Shown here: piece after piece, positions 8,966 through 16,712 of the stretch | How the letters are laid out: each line of letters starts with the position of its first letter | Position numbering within the stretch: the first letter of the stretch is position 1 | Origin: Candidatus Siliceabacter maunaloa | GTDB lineage: Bacteria > Actinomycetota > Thermoleophilia > Solirubrobacterales > Solirubrobacteraceae | Direction of reading: 5' to 3' | Assembly (NCBI GenBank): GCA_024330185.1 | Contig: JANDLV010000005.1 | Coordinates: forward strand, 62,001 to 126,000 | Length of the DNA stretch: 64,000 bases | Translations under genes and position numbers: made by a program | The notes under the pieces: generated by a model | The model's input: the letters and a program-made list of their open reading frames with translations, nothing else | Databases searched by the model: none | What the model was told of the DNA's origin: nothing

Positions 8966-8971
8966 TAGACT
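8966..8971 (+). promoter_or_regulatory. Candidate -10 box TAGACT, leaderless start
   Basis: TAGACT ends 6 bases before GTG 8978, placing the transcription start at or next to the start codon. No Shine-Dalgarno sequence is seen. Confidence 0.45.
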
Positions 8972-8977
8972 GGGTGC

Positions 8978-9478
8978 GTGGCCCGGACGCTTCCCAGCCC
9001 CTCGGAACTCAAGCGACAGCAGGCGCTGGCCCAACTGCAGATCGCTCAGCTGCAATCCAGATTGAATGAGAGTCGCGCGGCCCTGCACCGAGGGAGCGGT
9101 GATTTGCACCAAACGCTGCCCGATGCGCTGCTGGGCGAGATCGCCGAGACGTTGGAGCGCCTGGACACCACACTGGAAGCGCCGATCGGGCTTTCGGTCC
9201 AGCAGACGGCTGACGCGCTTCAGGTTTCGCTTCCGACGGTGCGCAAGTGGGTCAAGGGGGGTCTGCTCCAGCGGGTGCCCGACAGCGCCCCGATCGAGGT
9301 CGAGCCGAGGAGCGTGCACCGATTGGGGCGCACGTTGGAGCGTGTCCGCCTCAACTTCCCGGCCCGGGAATGGACCCGCGCCCTGGCCGCTTACCTGCAC
9401 GACACGGACCTACAAGGTCAGGACTGGGTGGCGGACGGGATCGCCGACCTGCGCGCCAGCAGGCTCGTGACGCGTTGA
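8978..9478 (+). CDS. Helix-turn-helix antitoxin-like DNA-binding protein
   Basis: 166 residues from GTG 8978. An N-terminal helical region (about 8-70, Gln/Leu-rich, possibly coiled) precedes an excisionase/MerR-like helix-turn-helix: LSVQQTADALQVSLPTVRKWVKGGLL, about residues 73-98. This is followed by a ~65-residue helical tail. The stop overlaps the TTG of the next gene by 4 bases (TTGA). An HTH protein translationally coupled to a small RelE-like protein suggests a type II toxin-antitoxin operon in which this is the antitoxin and autorepressor. The pair sits between the GH and methyltransferase copies of the second block, where the first block has no such insert, so it probably entered the locus as a cassette. 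Confidence 0.65.
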   Translation: MARTLPSPSELKRQQALAQLQIAQLQSRLNESRAALHRGSGDLHQTLPDALLGEIAETLERLDTTLEAPIGLSVQQTADALQVSLPTVRKWVKGGLLQRVPDSAPIEVEPRSVHRLGRTLERVRLNFPAREWTRALAAYLHDTDLQGQDWVADGIADLRASRLVTR

Positions 9479-10008
9479 GTCGCGGCCGGCCAGCCTTCAC
9501 CGTCAAGTCCACCCAAGCCGCCGATGCGGCCATCCGAGGGCTGCGGGGCGCCGCCGCCGACAGCTACGCGGGCTTCGAGACAGCGCTGCGGTCGAAGGGA
9601 TGCGCGGGAGCTGGCTACCGGCTGCTGGACAACGATGGCGCCTGGTCAGATTACTGCTGCAAGCACCTCTACAGTGACTGGCGAGCAGTGACCACCTTCG
9701 AAGACACCGGCGCCATCGTCGTCGCGGTTGGCCGGCACGACGGTCCCGAGTTCTACCGCGTTCTCGCCCGTCAGCTCGGGACGAGCAGGGTTGGCCAGGG
9801 CCGCGACGAGAAACCCGATTGCTGCGGTCTGCGGGCTGGCCCGAGGTCGGCCCTACGCGAGGTCAGCGTCGACGTGGCACCCGCGAGGCCGTGGCGGTCG
9901 ACGAACCGCCCAGTGGCATCGCTGAGCTGGCTCGGACGCTGTACGAGCCCCGCCGCTTCGAGACGTGATCGGCTCGTGCTCGTTCGCTGCGGCGAGACGT
10001 GGGCATGA
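9475..10008 (+). CDS. RelE-like toxin candidate with decayed C-terminus
   Basis: Reads 177 residues from TTG 9475, coupled by TTGA to the HTH gene. The first ~105 residues (FTVKSTQAADAAIRGL, CAGAGYRLL, YCCKHLYSDWRAVTTF, AIVVAVGRHDG, YRVLARQLG) have the spacing of short actinobacterial RelE/ParE-fold toxins. That family normally ends near here. The remaining ~70 residues are Arg/Pro-rich and look like readthrough after a lost stop. A different frame at about 9891-9968 encodes a protein-like tail ending YEPRRFET and a stop, which may be the original end of this or another gene. Toxin function (mRNA interference) is inference from operon layout and weak sequence pattern. Confidence 0.45.
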   Translation: MSRGRPAFTVKSTQAADAAIRGLRGAAADSYAGFETALRSKGCAGAGYRLLDNDGAWSDYCCKHLYSDWRAVTTFEDTGAIVVAVGRHDGPEFYRVLARQLGTSRVGQGRDEKPDCCGLRAGPRSALREVSVDVAPARPWRSTNRPVASLSWLGRCTSPAASRRDRLVLVRCGETWA

Positions 10009-10099
10009 CGACCCGACCGCGGCCTCTTGCCTCCCGCGCCGACCAAGCGAGCGCTTTGGGTCATGATCGCACCGTCGCGCAAAGCTACCCGCGAGCCTC

Positions 10100-10781
10100 A
10101 GGCGCATCGGCTCCGTCTACGAGGACTACGCGACCGACCCGCGGAAGACGGCGGCGTGGGCGAGCGGGAACCCGGGCAACCGCGCGATCCGCGAGGAGGT
10201 GGCGGCGCGGCTTGTGCCGCTCGCCCGAGCCAGCGCCGGAGAGGTGCTCGACGCCGGGTGCGGCACGGGCTGGTGGCTGGCTCGACTGGCCGCCGCGGGC
10301 GTGCCTCCCGAGCGCCTGACCGGCGTGGACCTGCTGGCGCAGCGGGCCGCGGCGGCGGGCCGCCGGGCACCTGGCACCTGGCACGAGCGTCCACGCCGCC
10401 GACGTGCGTGCGCTGCCGTTCGAGGACGCCCGCTTCGACCTGGTCCTCCTGCTGACCGTGCTCTCCTCCCTGCGAGGCGCCTGGGACGTGGCGCGCGCGC
10501 TCGGCGAAGCTGCGCGGGTGACGGCGCCGGGAGGGACGGTGGTGGTCTGGGAGCCCCGTATGCCCACGCGCAACCGCGCCACCCGGCTGGTGCGCGTGGA
10601 CGACGTCGCCACCGTCCTGGGCCCGGGCGTGTCCAGCCGGCCGATCACCCTGCTGCCTCCCCTGGCGCGCCGGCTCGGCCGGGCGACGCCGCGGCTCTAC
10701 CCGGCGCTCGCCCGCCTGCCGCCGCTGCGCAGCCACCGCTTGATGGAGTGGCGCCGCCCGCCGGCGAGCACGTCGGCGTAG
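10100..10781 (+). pseudogene. Class I SAM methyltransferase, copy 2 (7-bp duplication frameshift)
   Basis: Closely related to the gene at 3758: IGSVYEDYATDPRK, then VLDAGCGTGWWLARL, then a break after RRAPGT. The break is an exact tandem copy of ctggcac (10371-10377 and 10378-10384). Removing one copy restores RRAPGTSVHAADVRALP, which continues in the next frame to the same C-terminus (LMEWRRPPASTSA). No start codon equivalent to GTG 3758 is present. The frame upstream is closed by TGA at 10064 and has no ATG/GTG before the homology begins. The gene is therefore broken twice. Its 3' end overlaps the end of the convergent GT4 gene by 85 bases. Confidence 0.85.
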
Positions 10782-13150
10782 ACGGAGGCCAGCGCCCGTT
10801 CCTCCGCCAGCCACGGCCGCGCATCTACCAGCTCCTGGGCTCGCTCGCGCCAGCTCCGCTGGGCGTCCTCGTCGAGCATGGCCTCCATCGCCTGGCCGAG
10901 GCGCTGGGGATCGCCGGCCGCGCCCACGGTCCTCCCGAGGCCCAGCTCCGACAGCCAGCCGGCGATCACCGGCAGGTCGGTCCCCAGCACGGGCACGCCT
11001 CCCAACGCGTACTCGTAGAGCTTGTTGGGCAGCGACAGCCGGTAGCTCAGGCAGGCCGGCTGGATGAGCGCCAGACCGAAGGCGGGGCGCAGAGCGGCGA
11101 GCGCCTCGGGGATGTCCTCCGGGCGCAACGGCCCACGCAGCTCGAGCCGATCGGCGACCCCGTGCCGGTGGGCCAGAGCCAGAAGCTCCGTGGCGTACCC
11201 GTGCGCCCGGGGCCCGATGAAGACCAGGCGCAGGTCCGTAACGTGGGCAAGCGCCTCGATGGCCTGCTCGAGCCCTCGATGGCGGGTCACCGCCCCGATG
11301 TAGACGGCGAGGGGATCGAACCCGTGCTCCACGGCGCGCCCCACCCGGGCCTCGGCTGAGGTCACGTTGCGCACGAGCCGGGGCCGGGGAACGCGGTAGC
11401 GGCGCGCGAGCACGTCCGCGTAGCCCGGGCTCGTGGTGATGGTCGCGTGCGCGAGGCGCACCCACAGCGCCTCGAGCGCGATGAGCGCGCGGCGCGACTC
11501 GATGCGCCCGTTGCGATCGGCCCACAGCTCGTGGGAGTCGTAGACGACCCGGGCGCCGAGCAGGCGGGCGGCGACCGCCGCCGGCATCGTGTTGTGGTCG
11601 TTGGCGTGCACGAGATCCGGCCTCAGGCGCGTCAGACGGCGGGCCGCGAGCAGCTGGTAGTGCGCGGAGGCCAGCGCACGACGCACGCGCATGCGCCGCC
11701 CGGGCCGCGGTCGGGGCCCGGAGGAGGATGGGACCGAGGCCGGGGAAGGCGTCTCGGCCCGTGCCCGCCCCCGCCCGCGCACTGCAGCGAGCCCCGCCCG
11801 CAAACGCCTAGCGGATCCGAGGAGCTCGAAGCGTTCCACGACCGCGCCCTCGGCCTGCTCTCGCACAGGCAGGTCGGGCCGGGCCCGCACCGCCAGGGCT
11901 GTGACCTCGTACCCGTCGCGACTCAGCAGCCGCGTCTGGCGGCGCACCCGGGCGTCCGTACGGGCGTCCGTCCGGACCAGGACGACCGCGCGTCTGGTCG
12001 GGGTGCGGCCCCGTGCCAACTCGTCGTAGAGCGCGATCAGCCGCCGCTGCTCCACGTCCCAGCGAAGCTCCCGGCCCGCGACAGCCAGGCGCTCGGCGAG
12101 CGCCGGATCGTCGCGCTGCTCCAGCGCAGTGCGCAGCGTCGCGGCGAGCGGCTCCGGGTCCGCTCCCTCGGCGACCCACCCGATGCCGTACTCGCCGACC
12201 AGACGCCGCAACTCGGGCAGGTCGTTGACCACCACCGGAACGCCGGCGGCGACGTACTCGAAGACCTTGTTGGGCAGCGCGAGGCGATGGTTCTCACAGG
12301 TGTCCTCGAGCATCGAGAGCCCGACGTCCGCCTCGCGCGTGTGCTCGAGCAGCCGCTCGAGAGGCACACTGGCGAGGAGGTGGACCCGATCCGAGACGCC
12401 CAGCTCGGCGGCGAGATCCCCCACCCGCGCCTCGCAGGCAGGCTCTCCGTCGCCGAGGAACACGAGGTGCGCCTGAAGCACTAGCGCCGCCGCCCGAACG
12501 AGATCCTCCGCGCCTCGCCCAGTCGCCGCCGCGCCCTGGTGGAGGAGCAGCGGCTGCTCGCCCAGTCCCAGCCTCGTGCGAAGGCCCCCTCCCGAGCCCG
12601 CCCCGTCGGTTGACAGCGCGGAGACGTTGCGCAGCACCGTGGGGCTACTGGTCAGGTGGTAACGCTCGCGAAGCCGCTCCGCGATCCCGTCGGACACCGT
12701 GACGACCGCGTCGGCGCGAGGCACGGCCAGTCGCTCCAGAGCGGCGACGAACCAGGCCCAGAAGCGCTCGCGGTAGGGCACGCTCGTGGCGAGCTCGTGC
12801 GAGTCGTAGACCAGCAGCGCGCCCGTGCGCCGGGCAACGAGCAGTCCCGGCAGCAGCATCGCGGCGTCGTGGGCGTGAACGACGTCAGGGCGCAGCGCCA
12901 CTCCGCGGCGAACAAACCAGACAAGGAACGCCGCGCGGTAGATCGGGCGCGGCAGGTGCCGGCGCATCCAGGCCGGCGGAGAGGCCGATGCGCGGGAGAA
13001 GCCGTCGAGCGAGGGCGAGGAGTCGCGCAGGTCCGCGAGCTCGACCACGCAGACCTCGTGACCTGCCCCGGCCAGCGCCCCCGCCTCGCGACGGACCCGC
13101 GAGTCGTGCTCGACCGACTTGTGCAGGAGCATGGCGATTCGCAGGGTCAA
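10697..13150 (-). CDS. Tandem-domain GT4-GT4 glycosyltransferase
   Basis: About 817 residues carrying two complete GT-B family 4 units. Unit 1 (about 1-385) starts LRIAMLLHKSVEHDSRVRRE and has VVHAHDAAMLLPGLL, VYDSHELA and the donor-site stretch LALPNKVFEYVAAGVPVV. Unit 2 (about 390-815) starts AVVLVRTDARTDARVRRQ and has LVHANDHNTMPAAVA, VYDSHELW and LSLPNKLYEYALGGVPVL. The start is unclear: ATG 13132 falls inside strand 1, so TTG 13150 or CTG 13144 is preferred; the paralogue at 17.7 kb starts with GTG at the equivalent Val-Arg-Ile. Such fusions add two consecutive sugars to a lipid-linked glycan on the cytoplasmic side. It is divergent from the PHP gene. The middle (about 480-520) is an Arg/Pro linker. 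Confidence 0.85.
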   Translation of the reverse strand: MTLRIAMLLHKSVEHDSRVRREAGALAGAGHEVCVVELADLRDSSPSLDGFSRASASPPAWMRRHLPRPIYRAAFLVWFVRRGVALRPDVVHAHDAAMLLPGLLVARRTGALLVYDSHELATSVPYRERFWAWFVAALERLAVPRADAVVTVSDGIAERLRERYHLTSSPTVLRNVSALSTDGAGSGGGLRTRLGLGEQPLLLHQGAAATGRGAEDLVRAAALVLQAHLVFLGDGEPACEARVGDLAAELGVSDRVHLLASVPLERLLEHTREADVGLSMLEDTCENHRLALPNKVFEYVAAGVPVVVNDLPELRRLVGEYGIGWVAEGADPEPLAATLRTALEQRDDPALAERLAVAGRELRWDVEQRRLIALYDELARGRTPTRRAVVLVRTDARTDARVRRQTRLLSRDGYEVTALAVRARPDLPVREQAEGAVVERFELLGSARRLRAGLAAVRGRGRARAETPSPASVPSSSGPRPRPGRRMRVRRALASAHYQLLAARRLTRLRPDLVHANDHNTMPAAVAARLLGARVVYDSHELWADRNGRIESRRALIALEALWVRLAHATITTSPGYADVLARRYRVPRPRLVRNVTSAEARVGRAVEHGFDPLAVYIGAVTRHRGLEQAIEALAHVTDLRLVFIGPRAHGYATELLALAHRHGVADRLELRGPLRPEDIPEALAALRPAFGLALIQPACLSYRLSLPNKLYEYALGGVPVLGTDLPVIAGWLSELGLGRTVGAAGDPQRLGQAMEAMLDEDAQRSWRERAQELVDARPWLAEERALASVYADVLAGGRRHSIKRWLRSGGRRASAG

Positions 13151-13206
13151 GCGGAGTCCATTGTGCCGTGCGTCGGCCCGCCCGCTTCGGGCGACCGCGC
13201 GACTAG

Positions 13207-13212
13207 TAGTTT
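13207..13212 (+). promoter_or_regulatory. Candidate -10 box TAGTTT of PHP copy A
   Basis: TAGTTT followed by 7 bases and then GTG 13220. The same TAGTTTGCCG string with identical 7-base spacing precedes PHP copy B (17725-17730), so it has been kept in both duplicates. Leaderless start likely. Confidence 0.5.
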
Positions 13213-13219
13213 GCCGGTA

Positions 13220-14143
13220 GTGAGCGTGACGGCACTGTGGTTCGACCTGCAGGCCCATTCGCTGCACTCCGACGGCGCCCTCGCGCCGGCCGACGTCATA
13301 GCGCACGCGGCACGGGCGGGGGTGCGCCTGATGGCGCTGACCGACCACGACACCGTCGAGGGCGTCGACGAGGCGCTGGCGGCTGGAAGGCGCCATGGGC
13401 TAGAGGTCGTTCCAGCCACGGAGATCACGGTGGTCGACCCGGTCCGGGAGGATCTGCACATGCTCGGCTACCGCGTCGATCACCGCGACGCCGGCCTGCT
13501 CGACCTGCTCGCGGCCTCTCGCGACGACCGCGACGACCGCGACGACCGCGACGACCGAGCAGGTCACATGGTCGACGCCCTGCGGGCAACGGGTTGGAAG
13601 CTCGACGACGGGGCACTGCGCAAGCGCTCCAGGACGGGCCGCCCGGTGGGCCGCCCGCACCTGGCTCAAGCCGTCCTGGCCGAGGCCGCGAACGCGTCGC
13701 GGCTGGCGGACGAGGGGATCGCCGACGTCAGCGGCCTCATCGTCGCGTACCTCATCCCGGGTGCGCCGGCCTTCGTCGCACGCACCATGCCGGAGGTGCC
13801 CGACGCGATCAGCGCCATCCACGCCGCCGGGGGAGTCGCCGTGTGGGCCCATCCGTTCTGGGACCTCGACGACCCGGAGCTCGTCGATACGACGGTCCGG
13901 CGCTTTGCGGCGGCTGGCCTGGATGGAGTGGAGGCGTTCTATGGGACCCATACGCGCGAGCAGACAGAGCAGCTCGTGGCCCTGTGCCATGAGCTCGGTC
14001 TGCTCGCCACCGGCTCGGCCGACTTCCATGGTCCGGAGCATCGGCTCTTCAGCCGGTTCCGGGCCTTCTCGCTCCACGGCCACCCCCCGCGGCTCGGGCC
14101 GATCGCCGCTGCCGCAGAGTACCGGCCACGAACCGCGCGATGA
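13220..14143 (+). CDS. PHP-domain phosphoesterase, copy A
   Basis: 307 residues from GTG 13220. All PHP metal motifs are present: HxH in LQAHSLHSDG (His13, His16), LTDHDT (Asp42-His43-Asp44), PATE (Glu68), VWAHPF and GSADFHG. It belongs to the TrpH/YciV type, whose characterised members include a 3',5'-bisphosphonucleotide phosphatase and 5'-3' exonucleases. Its last bases overlap the ATG of a sulfotransferase gene (ATGA), so the two are coupled. Sulfotransferases release 3'-phosphoadenosine-5'-phosphate, so a PAP-hydrolysing role is attractive but unproven. It contains a four-unit 9-bp repeat giving an Arg-Asp-Asp run that copy B lacks. Usual length for the family (~280-300). Confidence 0.85.
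   Translation: MSVTALWFDLQAHSLHSDGALAPADVIAHAARAGVRLMALTDHDTVEGVDEALAAGRRHGLEVVPATEITVVDPVREDLHMLGYRVDHRDAGLLDLLAASRDDRDDRDDRDDRAGHMVDALRATGWKLDDGALRKRSRTGRPVGRPHLAQAVLAEAANASRLADEGIADVSGLIVAYLIPGAPAFVARTMPEVPDAISAIHAAGGVAVWAHPFWDLDDPELVDTTVRRFAAAGLDGVEAFYGTHTREQTEQLVALCHELGLLATGSADFHGPEHRLFSRFRAFSLHGHPPRLGPIAAAAEYRPRTAR
13520..13555 (+). repeat. Four tandem 9-bp units in PHP copy A
   Basis: cgcgacgac is repeated four times in frame, giving an Arg-Asp-Asp run. The aligned place in copy B reads ADRDARAG without the repeat, so it expanded after the duplication. Confidence 0.85.
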
Positions 14144-15154
14144 CCGGCCTCGCCCCGATCTTCGTCGGCGGGACGGGCCGCAGCGGAACGACGATCGTAG
14201 GCCGGCTGCTGGCCGAACAGCACGGGTACGTCCTCGTCCCGATCGAGCTGCGCGTTCACGCGGCACCCGGGGGACTGGCTGATCTCGAGGGAAAAGTCGA
14301 GGTCGAGTGGTTCATCGCTCGCCTGTATGACTTCTGGTACGAGCGCCCGAGCGCGTCCGGCCAACCGACGGGGCTCGTCGGGATCTGCCCACGGGCCTGC
14401 TTCGATCGAGCCGTCCAAGAGTTCGCCGAGGCCTTCACCATCGATCCGCTCGCCGCCGCCGCAACGCTCGTCCATCGCGTGGTCGCGCCCGTCCTCCAAG
14501 ACGCGGGCGCCGCAGCGTGGGTCGAGATGACACCCCACAACGCCGCCGCTGCCACCACCCTCGCGCGAGTGTTCCCCACGGGCGCATTTCGTGCACGTCA
14601 CCCGTTGTGGCCTGGACGTCGCTGCCTCCCTGCGCGAACAGGCCTGGGCGCCCGACGACGTGCGCGACTGCCTGCTGTGGTGGGAGGACCGGCTCCTTGC
14701 CTCCCACCGAGGCATGGTGGGCGTCCCGCACGCGCGCCGGCACGCCCTTGAGATGGAGGACCTCGTGGGCCCCGAGCGACACCGGGCCTACACCGCCCTC
14801 GTGACGGGCCTGGGTCTCGCGCCATGTCCGGCAATGGAGGCATTCCTTGAGCATCGGATCACCCTCGAGCAAGCGAGAGTCGGGCGCTGGCACCAGGTAG
14901 GCGCCCCCGCAGCGGGGACCCTGCTTGAACTGCACCGGCTCGCGACGCGAAGGCTGACCCGGGCGGGGGTCGGCCACACACGCTCCGCGGGGCCATCGCC
15001 TGCTACCGATCTGTCGCCCGCGCTGACCGCCCGCCTGGTCCGTCTTCGCTGGCGGCTCTGGCGTAGCCGCGCGTGGTCTTGGCGGCGGGCGTGGCGCCGA
15101 TGGGCGGCGAGGGCACGACGACGGTTCGCCCCCGCCATGGGAGCAAACCCATGA
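14140..15154 (+). pseudogene. PAPS-dependent sulfotransferase, copy A (frameshifted)
   Basis: The frame from ATG 14140 begins APIFVGGTGRSGTTIVGRLL, the 5'-phosphosulfate-binding loop of sulfotransferases, and runs through WVEMTPHN to VFPTG. There the expected strand FVHVTRCGLDVAASLREQ (3'-phosphate-binding motif region) continues in the next frame from about 14585, then runs to the stop at 15154 with LLWWEDRLLASHRG and VGRWHQVG. One indel near 14580-14590 therefore splits the gene. It is coupled to the PHP gene by ATGA at the start and to the next gene by ATGA at the end. The C-terminal ~60 residues are Arg/Trp-rich. If the indel is a sequencing error, the gene would encode a ~335-residue sulfotransferase. 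Confidence 0.75.
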
Positions 15155-15690
15155 CGAGAAGGGTGACCGAGGTACGCAGCCGGACCTTCAGGCCGGCGCT
15201 GCCGCCGGACGCACTGTCGCTGATCCAGCTCGGGACCCTGCGGACGACCTATCGGGGCAGGGGGTTCTTCAAGGATCCCTTCGACGTGGTGCTCTACCAG
15301 GAGCTGATCGGCCGCCTGCGCCCGGCGACGATCCTCGAAGTCGGGACAAAGGACGGCGGGAGCGCCGTCTGGTTCGCCGATCAGCAGGCGGCGCACGGCA
15401 TCGCGGCCCGGGTGGTGACCGTCGATGTCGCCGATCCGCCTGTACTGGACGATCCGAGGGTCACCTGCATCCGCGGCGATGCCCTCGCGCTGGACCGGGT
15501 GCTGCCGGACCAGGTGCTCGCGACGTTGGCGCGACCCTGGCTCGTCGTCGAGGACAGCGCGCATCTGTTCGAGGCCAGCCTCGCGGTCCTCGAGTTCTTC
15601 GACCCGCGGCTACAGAGGCGAGTACGTCGTCGTGGAGGACGGGATCCTCGCCGACCTACCGCAACCCGTCATCGATTGCTTGAGTCAGCC
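15151..15690 (+). pseudogene. CmcI-like SAM methyltransferase, frameshifted and truncated
   Basis: Begins at ATG 15151, overlapping the sulfotransferase stop by 4 bases. The chain has PFDVVLYQELIGRLRPATILEVGTKDGGSAVWFAD (strand 1 and motif I in ILEVGTKDGG) and VVTVDVADPP, then PWLVVEDSAH, as in the cephalosporin hydroxylase/CmcI-type methyltransferases of antibiotic and glycan clusters. The frame breaks near 15610-15625: after FFDPRL the conserved strand GEYVVVEDGILADLP is found one frame over. No family sequence follows that strand, so the C-terminus is also lost before the vapBC pair starts. Substrate unknown. Confidence 0.75.
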
Positions 15691-15829
15691 TCCGTCAGCC
15701 CGGCCCGATCATGGTCATCGCCAGCGCAGTGATGCGCCTTTCGGGGCGGAAGTACGCCAGATCGTGGCCGCAGCGCCTGCGCGCCACTCTGGAGCGGTGG
15801 CCCTCGACTCGGTACATCACCCCTGGTGC

Positions 15830-15835
15830 TACACT
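15830..15835 (+). promoter_or_regulatory. Candidate -10 box of vapBC
   Basis: TACACT lies 33 bases upstream of the proposed vapB TTG. The same hexamer precedes the lipoprotein gene (33775) and the GH gene at 47.8 kb (47715). No clear -35 is seen. Confidence 0.3.
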
Positions 15836-15868
15836 TGCCGCGTCCCCACTCGCCGCCCCCGCCACACC

Positions 15869-16120
15869 TTGACCGAGACCCCGCTGGTGGAAGAGGCGCT
15901 TCGACGGCTGAGGGCACTGCGGCCCGGTCAGCGCATCGACTTCCAGGAGCTTGTCGCCCTCGGGGCCGAGCGCAAGGCACAGCAGCTCGAGTGCGAAGGC
16001 GACGAGGGCGAGCGGCGGCGCGCGCTGATCGAGCAGTTCCTCGACCTGCGCGCCGACGCGGATGTCGACGCGACCGCGGGCCTCGACATTCATGAATCGG
16101 GCTGGAACCGCAGCACGTGA
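15869..16120 (+). CDS. vapB: VapB-type antitoxin
   Basis: About 83 residues from TTG 15869. An N-terminal ribbon-helix-like strand/helix (TETPLVEEALRRLRALRPG) precedes a charged helical tail (ERKAQQLECEGDEGERRRAL). The stop overlaps the GTG of the PIN-domain gene by 4 bases, the usual antitoxin-first layout of vapBC. The frame is open further upstream into the truncated methyltransferase, so the start is uncertain; in-frame GTC/TTG codons are the only candidates after the TACACT box. Expected role: binds and neutralises the downstream VapC and represses the operon. Confidence 0.65.
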   Translation: MTETPLVEEALRRLRALRPGQRIDFQELVALGAERKAQQLECEGDEGERRRALIEQFLDLRADADVDATAGLDIHESGWNRST

Positions 16121-16563
16121 GCAGCTACGGCGGCGCCGTGCTGCTCGACATGTCCGCGTGGGGACGAGTGCTGCTGGACAGGGTCGCCGGCGAGGCACGC
16201 GAGCGCTACGAGGAAGCCGTTCGCCAAGCAGAGGTCTGCACCTGCGAGCCCTTTCTCCTGGAGGCCCTGTACTCCGCGCGCGAGGACGAAGGCTACCGCC
16301 GGCTCGCCGCCCAGCTCGCGGCACTGCCTCGCGTTTCAGGCGGTCCGGCGACGATGCGCCGCGCGCTCGCGGCCCAGGCCGAGCTCGCGAGCACGCCCGG
16401 CGTCTCCCATCGGGTCAAGCCCATCGACCTGCTCCTGGCGGCGACGGCCGAAGAGCACCGGCTCGGCGTGCTGCACTACGACCGCGACTACGACGTCATC
16501 GCCTCGCACTCGGGTATGATGGCACGCAGCGTCTGGATCGCGCCACGCGGCAGCATGCCATAG
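16117..16563 (+). CDS. vapC: VapC-type PIN-domain toxin
   Basis: 148 residues from GTG 16117. PIN features: the N-terminal strand with the first acidic residue in LLDMSAWGR, a conserved Glu in CEPFLLEALYS, and the C-terminal acidic pair in IDLLLAATAEEHRLGVLHYDRDYDVIA. PIN toxins are Mg2+-dependent endoribonucleases that cut tRNA or rRNA. Length fits the family (~130-150). It is coupled to vapB. The module lies exactly between two gene stumps, the truncated CmcI-like gene upstream and a GH fragment starting 14 bases downstream. This suggests it arrived at, or helped fix, a rearrangement point. Confidence 0.85.
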   Translation: MSSYGGAVLLDMSAWGRVLLDRVAGEARERYEEAVRQAEVCTCEPFLLEALYSAREDEGYRRLAAQLAALPRVSGGPATMRRALAAQAELASTPGVSHRVKPIDLLLAATAEEHRLGVLHYDRDYDVIASHSGMMARSVWIAPRGSMP

Positions 16564-16577
16564 CCACGCGGCTCTAG

Positions 16578-16712
16578 GAGCCCTTGGTCGAAGGGCTCCG
16601 CCGACTTCTCCGACCTCGACACCCTCGCCGGCTGGATCGACGAGCACCTGCGCCCGCCGACCGAGCTCCACCTCTACCTCTCGGAGCTCACCGTCCCCAC
16701 CGATCATCCCAA
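16578..16712 (+). pseudogene. GH remnant (~45 codons)
   Basis: Encodes EPLVEG, then after an extra G (gaaggg) GSADFSDLDTLAGWIDEHL, followed by LYLSELTVPTDHP. This matches the part of the paralogues just before and including the catalytic Glu segment (LSEFTVPTD). The similarity stops abruptly at about 16710, where the minus-strand GT4 remnant begins. Only about 12% of the gene is left. Confidence 0.85.

Noticed and set aside
10098-11525. Minus-strand open frame of about 475 codons overlapping the GT4-GT4 gene and methyltransferase copy 2
   Set aside because: Composition is Arg/Ala/Gly-rich, and it lies out of frame over the well-conserved GT4 unit 2 and antisense to the methyltransferase.
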